From an uncultured Flavobacteriales bacterium (GTDB taxonomy: Bacteria > Bacteroidota > Bacteroidia > Flavobacteriales_D > Crocinitomicaceae): 50,384 nt of DNA. Location: positions 1 to 50,384 of the forward strand of contig CAIJTF010000020.1 in NCBI GenBank assembly GCA_903823565.1. Direction: 5' to 3'. The first letter of the stretch is position 1; each line of letters opens with the position of its first letter. Shown here piece after piece: positions 7,935 through 14,675 of the stretch. Position numbers and translations under genes: made by a program. The notes below the pieces were generated by a model. It searched no databases. It was not told the DNA's origin and saw only the letters and a program-made list of their open reading frames with translations.

Positions 7935-8909
7935 TTACTCTTTAACCACGCGAAATACCCTCGTTGCTCCTTTGATAAAAGTTAACCTAACCCAATAGTT
8001 CCCTGGAGTTAGCCAAGAAACGTTTATGGGCTTCACGGCTAAACCTTCGTCCATTTTTCGTCCTTCAAGGGTAATAATTTCGTAGCGAATTAAGGGTAGT
8101 GCACCAAACGAAAAATAAAGAAAATCTTTTACAGGATTGGGGTATACCCGCCCCTCCCAAGCATCGCTTTCATCCGAGGCTGCAAAAGAGCATTCCCCGG
8201 GTTGGTACTGACCAATCCCCCAATAAAACTGAGCAATACAGGCATTCTGATAGGTTACTGAATCGCAACCACAAACCGGATCTACCACCCCGGGACAAAG
8301 CACATTCAAATCGATTAGATTCGTATCGACGCAATGCAATGTGATTAGGGTATCGTTTGCACACAGGTTGTTGCATTCGTACAACGAATTATAAAAATAC
8401 CCACTGTAATCCAATCCATTGCTTCCGAGTGTACTGCATCCTGAAACAGTAAAACACGAGTAGTTTTGGCGAATAATCCCCAATGGCATCGCACAAGCTC
8501 CAAAATTCACGGTATCTGGAACAACTAAACACGTATCCATGGGCAAGGGCTGACAAGGACCTGGGGTCCATGAGGTTACACCACCGTAGTAAAAGGCCTC
8601 GCAATCATTGTTGTACGTAATGCTATCGCAACCGCATACAGGATCAACTACACCAGGACACATCACAGAGACATCAATTTGTGCAGGGTTAATGCAATTA
8701 TTTTGATTGCATGGTCCGGGTGTCCATGAGGTAACCCCTCCAACGTTTGTAGCGATACAGTCGTTGTCATAAGTTACGCCATCGCAACCACAAACTGGAT
8801 TGTACACCATTGGACATATGGCCATAGAATCAATTAAGGTTGGATCAACGCAGGGTTGAGCAAAACCAAAGAAAACGTTAAGTATAAAAATAAATCCTAA
8901 TTTCTTCAT
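7935..8909 (-). CDS. T9SS-secreted multi-Kazal protease inhibitor
   Basis: A Cys-rich exported protein. Signal peptide 1-18. Three Kazal-like inhibitor modules carry the signature PVCGCDxxTYxNxC at about 20-67, 72-119 and 193-240; the first two end in the same GGVTSWTPGPC. Between modules two and three (about 127-183) lies a different six-Cys module ending C-x3-C. The C-terminus (about 255-324, starting VYPNPV) is a type A T9SS sorting domain, so the protein is exported across the outer membrane and probably surface-anchored or released. Kazal domains block serine proteases by substrate-like loops, so a role against external or self-secreted proteases is inferred. Its ATG overlaps the symporter stop (8906-8909). 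Confidence 0.88.
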   Translation of the reverse strand: MKKLGFIFILNVFFGFAQPCVDPTLIDSMAICPMVYNPVCGCDGVTYDNDCIATNVGGVTSWTPGPCNQNNCINPAQIDVSVMCPGVVDPVCGCDSITYNNDCEAFYYGGVTSWTPGPCQPLPMDTCLVVPDTVNFGACAMPLGIIRQNYSCFTVSGCSTLGSNGLDYSGYFYNSLYECNNLCANDTLITLHCVDTNLIDLNVLCPGVVDPVCGCDSVTYQNACIAQFYWGIGQYQPGECSFAASDESDAWEGRVYPNPVKDFLYFSFGALPLIRYEIITLEGRKMDEGLAVKPINVSWLTPGNYWVRLTFIKGATRVFRVVKE

Positions 8910-10288
8910 GTTGATACGTGTTCTAACTCACCTTCCGAGCGAGCAATTACTGCGGTAGCCAAACAATTGCCTAAAACATTCACGGATGTTCTAGCCATAT
9001 CCATCAGCGCATCAATGCCTAAAATAACGCTGGCTTTTTCTGGATCCAATCCTAAAGAAGCGACCGTTCCTGCTAAAATGACGAAAGAAGCACCACGAAC
9101 TCCCGCAACACCTTTACTGGTTAGCATAAGGACCAGGCAAATGGAAACTTGTTGACCGATGCTCAAATCAATACCAGACATTTGAGCAATGAATACGGTG
9201 GCCAGGGAGAGGTATAGCGTTGTTCCGTCTAGGTTAAAGCTATACCCGGTAGGAATGACAAACCCTACAATGTGTTTGGGCACACCAAAACGTTCCATGT
9301 TTTCCATCGCTTTTGGTAATGCCGCTTCGCTGCTCGCTGTTGCAAAGGCCAAGGTAACGGGTTCGGTAACGGCTGACAAAAATTTACGGATTGGAATTCG
9401 AGCCACCAAGGCGATCGGAAGCAACACGAAAACCAGAAATGCGATTAACGCAGCGTATAAGGTTATCACTAATTTCATGAGCGAAAGCAGCACGTCTACC
9501 CCACTCTTAGCAACGGTACAGGCCAATGCTCCGAATACCGCTAAAGGGGCCAAGTACATTACGATATCCGTAAACTTAAACATGACCTCCGCCAAACTTT
9601 CACTGGTTCTTAACATGGTTAATTTATGCTGTTCGTTCTTAACCATTCCAAGGCCCATCGCAAAAATCACAGAAAATACGACGATTTGAAGTACCGAATT
9701 TTCTGCAACCGATTTGGCAATATTTTCTGGAAATGCTTCTACTAAATGATCTTTGGGTTGGTTTCGTTGTGCGAGCAATTCCGTGGACTTCTGTTGATCT
9801 TTCTTACTAACTGGGGCCTTTACCCCAACTCCTGCTTGAGATATATTAATCGCCAACAAACCAATGAACAAGGCTACCGTTGTAACAATTTCAAAATAAA
9901 GGATGCTCTTCAATCCCATTCTCCCCACCTGTTTCAGATTACTATGTCCTGCGATACCAACCACCAACGTAGCGAAAATAAGAGGGGCTACTAACGTTTT
10001 AATAAGCCGCAAGAATATTTTTCCAAAACGCTCCAACTCCATGGAAAATAAAGGAAAATCCATTCCTACTTCAATCCCAAAAAGCATGGCCGTAAAAATC
10101 CACAAAGACATTTTCCGACGAAAAAAAGAAATTAGCAGGAGACCAGTCAAAGCCATGTAACGAAACAGCTGAAACCCAAGGGGGGGAATCCCCTCAATCG
10201 TTGCTTGTCCAATAAATCCAACAAGGGTAAGGGAAAATAGCACCAAATAAAGCCGAAAACTTGCGTATTCTTTTAAACGTGTAAGCAT
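8906..10288 (-). CDS. Dicarboxylate/amino-acid:cation symporter (DAACS/GltP family)
   Basis: Inner-membrane secondary transporter for glutamate/aspartate- or C4-dicarboxylate-type substrates, driven by Na+ or H+. Multiple hydrophobic segments are visible. The serine-rich hairpin ATASSEAALP (316-325) and the TM7 motif NLDGT (352-356; usually NMDGT) with GVAGVRGASFV are family hallmarks that form the substrate and cation sites. It is about 30-40 residues longer than typical because of an extra N-terminal hydrophobic region (about 12-58). It is the first gene of a two-gene unit with the Kazal protein, whose start codon overlaps its stop. Substrate choice cannot be read reliably by eye. Confidence 0.93.
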   Translation of the reverse strand: MLTRLKEYASFRLYLVLFSLTLVGFIGQATIEGIPPLGFQLFRYMALTGLLLISFFRRKMSLWIFTAMLFGIEVGMDFPLFSMELERFGKIFLRLIKTLVAPLIFATLVVGIAGHSNLKQVGRMGLKSILYFEIVTTVALFIGLLAINISQAGVGVKAPVSKKDQQKSTELLAQRNQPKDHLVEAFPENIAKSVAENSVLQIVVFSVIFAMGLGMVKNEQHKLTMLRTSESLAEVMFKFTDIVMYLAPLAVFGALACTVAKSGVDVLLSLMKLVITLYAALIAFLVFVLLPIALVARIPIRKFLSAVTEPVTLAFATASSEAALPKAMENMERFGVPKHIVGFVIPTGYSFNLDGTTLYLSLATVFIAQMSGIDLSIGQQVSICLVLMLTSKGVAGVRGASFVILAGTVASLGLDPEKASVILGIDALMDMARTSVNVLGNCLATAVIARSEGELEHVST

Positions 10289-10328
10289 AGCGTAAAAGTA
10301 AGCAATTCAAAGATTCATTCCCAATACC

Positions 10329-10336
10329 TATCTTTG
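10329..10336 (+). promoter_or_regulatory. -7 box TATCTTTG for the carboxylase gene
   Basis: An exact TAnnTTTG match ending 14 nt before the ATG at 10351, within the 62-bp divergent gap to the symporter gene. No clear TTG lies at the right distance. Confidence 0.45.
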
Positions 10337-10350
10337 TTCAAAAAACACCC

Positions 10351-11994
10351 ATGGCCGTTTCAAACCGTGAATTAGAATTTAATTTTAACGAGGACCGAAT
10401 GCGTCTCCGAATTCGTAACCTTGAACAAGAACTTGAAAAAATTTACCAAGGCGGGGGAAAAAAGCGCGTGGAGAAACTTCATGAATCAGGCAAGCTAACT
10501 GCACGAGAACGCATTGATTTGTTATTGGACCCATCTACGGATCGTTTTGAAATTGGTGCCTTTGCTGGCTATGGCATGTATGAAGAACATGGAGGCTGTC
10601 CGAGCGGAGGGGTCGTTATTGTACTTGGTTATGTGTCAGGCCAACAGTGTTTAGTTGTAGCGAACGATGCTACCGTAAAAGCTGGGGCGTGGTTTCCTAT
10701 CACCGGAAAAAAGAACCTTCGCGCTCAAGAAATTGCCATGGAAAATCGTCTTCCGATCATTTACTTGGTCGATTCAGCAGGCGTTTATCTACCGATGCAA
10801 GACGAAATATTTCCAGACAAGGAGCATTTTGGACGGATTTTCAGAAACAATGCGATTATGAGTTCCGAAGGAATCATCCAAATCGCTGCCGTCATGGGAA
10901 GCTGCGTTGCCGGAGGTGCCTATTTACCTATAATGTCCGACGAAAGTTTAATTGTTAATAAAACAGGTACCATATTCTTGGCTGGATCCTATCTGGTCAA
11001 GGCTGCCATAGGGGAAAGCATCGACAACGAGACTTTAGGCGGCGCAAAAACACAAACAGAAATCTCAGGAATATGCGATTACCAAGTGGAAGACGACCAA
11101 TCGTGTTTAAAAACCATTCGGGATTTAATGGCACGATTGGCCAAACCCAAAGAGGCAGGATTCAATCGAGAACCGAGCATTTCCCCGAAGCACCCGGCAG
11201 AGCAGTTGTATGGTATTATGCCCGATGAACGCTCAAAACCTTACCGAACCAAAGATTTATTGGCCTGTTTAGTAGATGATTCCATATACACGGAATACAA
11301 AGAGGGCTATGGGAAAAGCATTCTCTGTGCCTACGCACGCATTGATGGCTGGAGTGTTGGAATCGTAGCCAATAATCGTGAAATGGTAAAATCTGCTAAA
11401 GGAGAAATGCAAATGGGAGGGGTCATTTACTCGGATTCAGCCGACAAGGCCGCGCGATTCATTATGAATTGCAACCAAAAAGGTATTCCACTCGTGTTTT
11501 TACAAGACGTAACAGGGTTTATGGTAGGGTCCAAGAGCGAACACGGTGGCATCATAAAGGACGGGGCAAAACTGGTTAATGCCATGGCCAATTCTGTCGT
11601 ACCCAAATTCACGGTGGTATTGGGTAATTCATACGGTGCTGGCAATTATGCCATGTGTGGGAAAGCTTACGATCCGCGCTTGATTGTCGCTTGGCCCACG
11701 GCAGAAATTGCCGTTATGAGCGGTGCCGCGGCGGCAAAGACGCTACTGCAAATTGAAGTTGCTACGCTCAAGGCAAAAGGTGAAACCATTACGGAGGAAC
11801 GAGAAAAGGAACTGTTTAACAAGATTAAGTCGCGCTATGACGAACAAATTTCGCCCTATTATGCGGCAAGCAGGCTTTGGGTTGATGCCATTATAAATCC
11901 TGCGGACACGCGTAAAATTCTTTCGATGGGAATTTCAATGGCGAATCATAACCCAATAACAAAAAGGTATAATGTTGGCGCTATTCAGACCTAG
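10351..11994 (+). CDS. Acyl-CoA carboxylase carboxyltransferase (beta) subunit
   Basis: Biotin-dependent carboxyltransferase moving CO2 from carboxybiotin to an acyl-CoA. It has two crotonase-fold halves. The N-terminal half has LTARERIDLLLD and MGSCVAGGAYLP (oxyanion-hole glycines); the C-terminal half has FLQDVTGFMVG and GNSYGAGNYAMCG. The sequence FPDKEHFGRIFRNNAIMS and the 547-aa length resemble methylcrotonoyl-CoA carboxylase beta subunits (leucine breakdown) more than propionyl-CoA carboxylase, but substrate is not certain. No biotin carboxylase/alpha subunit is adjacent, so its partner must be elsewhere. It is monocistronic and divergent from the symporter. Confidence 0.92.
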   Translation: MAVSNRELEFNFNEDRMRLRIRNLEQELEKIYQGGGKKRVEKLHESGKLTARERIDLLLDPSTDRFEIGAFAGYGMYEEHGGCPSGGVVIVLGYVSGQQCLVVANDATVKAGAWFPITGKKNLRAQEIAMENRLPIIYLVDSAGVYLPMQDEIFPDKEHFGRIFRNNAIMSSEGIIQIAAVMGSCVAGGAYLPIMSDESLIVNKTGTIFLAGSYLVKAAIGESIDNETLGGAKTQTEISGICDYQVEDDQSCLKTIRDLMARLAKPKEAGFNREPSISPKHPAEQLYGIMPDERSKPYRTKDLLACLVDDSIYTEYKEGYGKSILCAYARIDGWSVGIVANNREMVKSAKGEMQMGGVIYSDSADKAARFIMNCNQKGIPLVFLQDVTGFMVGSKSEHGGIIKDGAKLVNAMANSVVPKFTVVLGNSYGAGNYAMCGKAYDPRLIVAWPTAEIAVMSGAAAAKTLLQIEVATLKAKGETITEEREKELFNKIKSRYDEQISPYYAASRLWVDAIINPADTRKILSMGISMANHNPITKRYNVGAIQT

Positions 11995-12132
11995 TTCATT
12001 ATTTTGGTTTATACATCAAAACCGTTTAAAAAAAAATAAGTATCCTTGTACTGCACAAAACCTTATCGTGTAATCATTTTGGTGGAGTTACCTGAAAATC
12101 CTAAACAGAGTAAGGAATTAAAAAATTAATCT

Positions 12133-12384
12133 ATGAAAAGCATTGCTTTAAGTGCCTTGGTCATGTCTTCTTTGATTTTGACCTCTTGTAAACCAAGTAT
12201 TTGTGATTGTAAAAAAATGCTTGTTGAGGCTGAAAAAGAGATGACCTCAGCTAAAACGGAAGCAGACCGAAAAAAAGTAAAAGATAAGTTGCAAGCTAAG
12301 TTCAAACCTTGCGAAGAATTAGGTAAAAATAAATCCAAAGAAGAACAAAAGAAAATGCTTGAAGAATTAGAAAAGTGTAAATAA
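12133..12384 (+). CDS. Small Lys/Glu-rich lipoprotein
   Basis: An 83-aa exported protein. A signal peptide with lipobox LTSC puts the lipidated Cys at residue 19. The mature part is highly charged and helical (many K, E and Q; likely coiled coil), with further Cys in a CDC pair at 24-26, in KPCEEL, and near the C-terminus. I do not recognise a family. The A-rich, start-proximal region suits Bacteroidota translation initiation, and a hairpin terminator follows 24 nt after the stop. It is alone between two unrelated transcription units. The antisense open frame here is a shadow. Confidence 0.8.
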   Translation: MKSIALSALVMSSLILTSCKPSICDCKKMLVEAEKEMTSAKTEADRKKVKDKLQAKFKPCEELGKNKSKEEQKKMLEELEKCK

Positions 12385-12408
12385 CTTTTGATTAGCGTTT
12401 TTTTAAAG

Positions 12409-12439
12409 GAAAACTGTCTCAAAAGAGGCAGTTTTTTTT
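12409..12439. terminator. Intrinsic terminator between convergent genes
   Basis: AAAACTGTCTC pairs with GAGGCAGTTTT (one G-T) around an AAAA loop and is followed by a T-run on the plus strand. A T-rich stretch on the other side makes it plausibly bidirectional. It separates the lipoprotein gene (ends 12384) from the minus-strand operon (ends 12456). Confidence 0.88.
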
Positions 12440-12455
12440 GTTTTATCCTTACCCT

Positions 12456-13142
12456 TTATTCTTCATCCCAACCCGTATTCGAACTTTTTTTGCCGTTGAA
12501 ATAACGGGAATAACCAAAGCCAACAATGAGAAAGGAGGCCGTTTTCCTAAGGTCTGCTGCACTGTATCCTAAGGATGAATTTAACCCAAGATAGGATGGA
12601 TTAAAACCAAATCCATAAAAAGCGTATCCAATGGTTAAACGAAAGGAAGCATTTACATCAGAAGCAAGACATAATCCCAAATTTGGTTCAACATAGGTGG
12701 ACATCGTACTTCGATAGGTAATGCCCTGAGATTTTAGGGTATCGGTAAAAAAAGCTGACTGCACTGCACCTATTTTGACAGAAAAATCGGTGGCAAAGGA
12801 GGGTGTCCAAAATTTCTCAAAACCAATCTTACCGAATGCCGATCCGTTGTGCATTCCACCGTATATTTTTTGATTGATTCTAAACTGGTTGATGTTAAAA
12901 TACGAGTAATGCAATCCCGCTCCAAGGCTAATTCCGCTCTTTAACGTGTATTGATACATTGGAGAAACATACACCAAGCCTTGCATAATGTTTCGAAAAG
13001 GAGCATTGGAAAAACCGTTCGGCAAGCCAAGTTCCAACACGAAGGAATCGTCTATTTCCATTTTTTGGGCTTGAAAGGAAGAGCATGAAAGCAACATACT
13101 TACCAGTATTCCAATGCCTTTACCAAACCATCGTTCATTCAT
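12456..13142 (-). CDS. Predicted outer-membrane beta-barrel protein
   Basis: A 228-aa exported protein. The N-terminus is a signal peptide ending FQAQ at about residue 25 (an LLSC lipobox-like stretch lies inside it, so lipidation is possible but less likely). The rest is alternating aromatic/glycine beta segments (GLHYSYFNINQF, LTIGYAFYGFGF, IVGFGYSRYFN), as in small outer-membrane barrels. No specific family is recognised. It follows the flippase by 3 nt and is the last gene of the carB-flippase unit, so it may serve envelope polysaccharide assembly, but that is positional inference. Confidence 0.75.
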   Translation of the reverse strand: MNERWFGKGIGILVSMLLSCSSFQAQKMEIDDSFVLELGLPNGFSNAPFRNIMQGLVYVSPMYQYTLKSGISLGAGLHYSYFNINQFRINQKIYGGMHNGSAFGKIGFEKFWTPSFATDFSVKIGAVQSAFFTDTLKSQGITYRSTMSTYVEPNLGLCLASDVNASFRLTIGYAFYGFGFNPSYLGLNSSLGYSAADLRKTASFLIVGFGYSRYFNGKKSSNTGWDEE

Positions 13143-13145
13143 AAT

Positions 13146-14672
13146 TCAAAAGTACGATTTAATCAGTTTTCTTTTCACTTCTTGTAAAAAACTACGGGCA
13201 TAACCTGCAGATTCCGGTTCCAGGTTAAACCAAAGCGTTGGAGCAATGAAAGCGCATAATACATATCCCTCAATCACGAATAAACGCAAAAGTTTTTGCG
13301 CCAACGATAGATCCGGAGAAAAGGGTAACCAAAAACGTAGAATATAATAAACCATCAAGACCAAACCAAATAAGGCCAGTGGCTTCCATTGCGAAAGATG
13401 AAAAGGGTTCAATCCATAAGCTCTGTAGATATACAGGGAGCGCGCAAAATTGTAAAAGACATAGATGAAGCCTGTGGCAAATCCAACCCCAGCAATTCCA
13501 TATTTCGGTATTAATATGAGGTTCAAAACATACACCCCAAAACACAAAAAAAGCGTAAACAACAAATCATATTTATACTTGCGAGAGGTGGAAAAGATAA
13601 TTCCATTCAAGCCACAATACATATCCACTACCCTACCAATTAATAAGAACAGGAGTACGGGAATCCCTGCCTTAAAATCAGCCTGTAGAAAGGAAAACAA
13701 TTCTTCGACGGGTAACCAAATGACTAAAAAGGAAACGAGGCCAATAAACAATCCTGCCCCACTGGATTTCCGATAAATGCTTTGTAATCCTTTTAAATCC
13801 TTTTCTTTCCATAGTTTAGCCACAATTGGAGCACTGACCCGTGTCATGGATCGAAAAGGGACCAAGGTGGCACTGGTTATTTGAACCATGGTCGTATACA
13901 CTCCTGTAGCAGCCAAACCAATCATGCTTCCAATCATCACCGCGTCCATCGAAACCACCAAAATCGTAGCCATGGTATTGACGTAGGAAAACAAACTGAA
14001 AGAAACAATGATTTTCCGAAAACGCTTTGGCACCGTGATATCGCGTAAGGAAAACGTAAGCTCCCCTTTCCAAATCAAATAAAAGAACAACACCAAGGCT
14101 GGTAATAAATTACTGAGCATCAAGGCGGAAAAAAAGATAGGAAATGAAATCCATTTAAGGGCATAAAAAACCAACAATACGGTTGTTACCAATCGAAGTC
14201 CAATATCCTGAAGAAATACGGGTAAAATGTTCTTAAACAACCCACGCATATAATTTTCGAACAGCATAAACACCACATTGCCTATACCAACGGGAATCAC
14301 CCACCAAGCATAGGATACAAACAGCGGGGATTTCTCTTTAAAGTACGAAGTGATTTGAGGAAAAAACAACCAGTAGAGGAAGGTAAATAACGCAATGCCT
14401 AGGCAAACCACTAAAACATTAAAGAGTAAGAAGCCGTAATTTTTTTTTTCTTTGTTTCGAAAAAAAGGAAAGAAACGCCAAGTAACGTATACACTTCCTA
14501 AATTCGTCAATTGGGCAAAAAGTAAACTGGTTGTAATCAGCAAATTCACTAAGCCGATTTCTATGGTTGTCAGAAAGATAATGAACAGAAAGGCTTTGTT
14601 GAGATACCCTAAAACCAATCCCACATAGGAAATAAGTGTGGTTCTAAGCGCATCCCTTTTAACAATGCCCAT
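13146..14672 (-). CDS. Polysaccharide/lipid-linked oligosaccharide flippase (Wzx/MATE-like)
   Basis: Integral membrane protein with about 12-14 hydrophobic segments across its 508 aa and the MOP-superfamily look: an N-terminal TM bundle, a central VSMDAVMIGSMIGLAATGVY segment, and paired TM helices to the end. Such proteins flip undecaprenyl-linked sugars across the inner membrane for O-antigen, capsule or exopolysaccharide. No glycosyltransferases are nearby, so the substrate is unknown. It lies 3 nt downstream of carB, so it is probably co-transcribed and perhaps coupled, an unexpected pairing that may just reflect gene packing. Confidence 0.85.
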   Translation of the reverse strand: MGIVKRDALRTTLISYVGLVLGYLNKAFLFIIFLTTIEIGLVNLLITTSLLFAQLTNLGSVYVTWRFFPFFRNKEKKNYGFLLFNVLVVCLGIALFTFLYWLFFPQITSYFKEKSPLFVSYAWWVIPVGIGNVVFMLFENYMRGLFKNILPVFLQDIGLRLVTTVLLVFYALKWISFPIFFSALMLSNLLPALVLFFYLIWKGELTFSLRDITVPKRFRKIIVSFSLFSYVNTMATILVVSMDAVMIGSMIGLAATGVYTTMVQITSATLVPFRSMTRVSAPIVAKLWKEKDLKGLQSIYRKSSGAGLFIGLVSFLVIWLPVEELFSFLQADFKAGIPVLLFLLIGRVVDMYCGLNGIIFSTSRKYKYDLLFTLFLCFGVYVLNLILIPKYGIAGVGFATGFIYVFYNFARSLYIYRAYGLNPFHLSQWKPLALFGLVLMVYYILRFWLPFSPDLSLAQKLLRLFVIEGYVLCAFIAPTLWFNLEPESAGYARSFLQEVKRKLIKSYF

Positions 14673-14675
14673 GGC

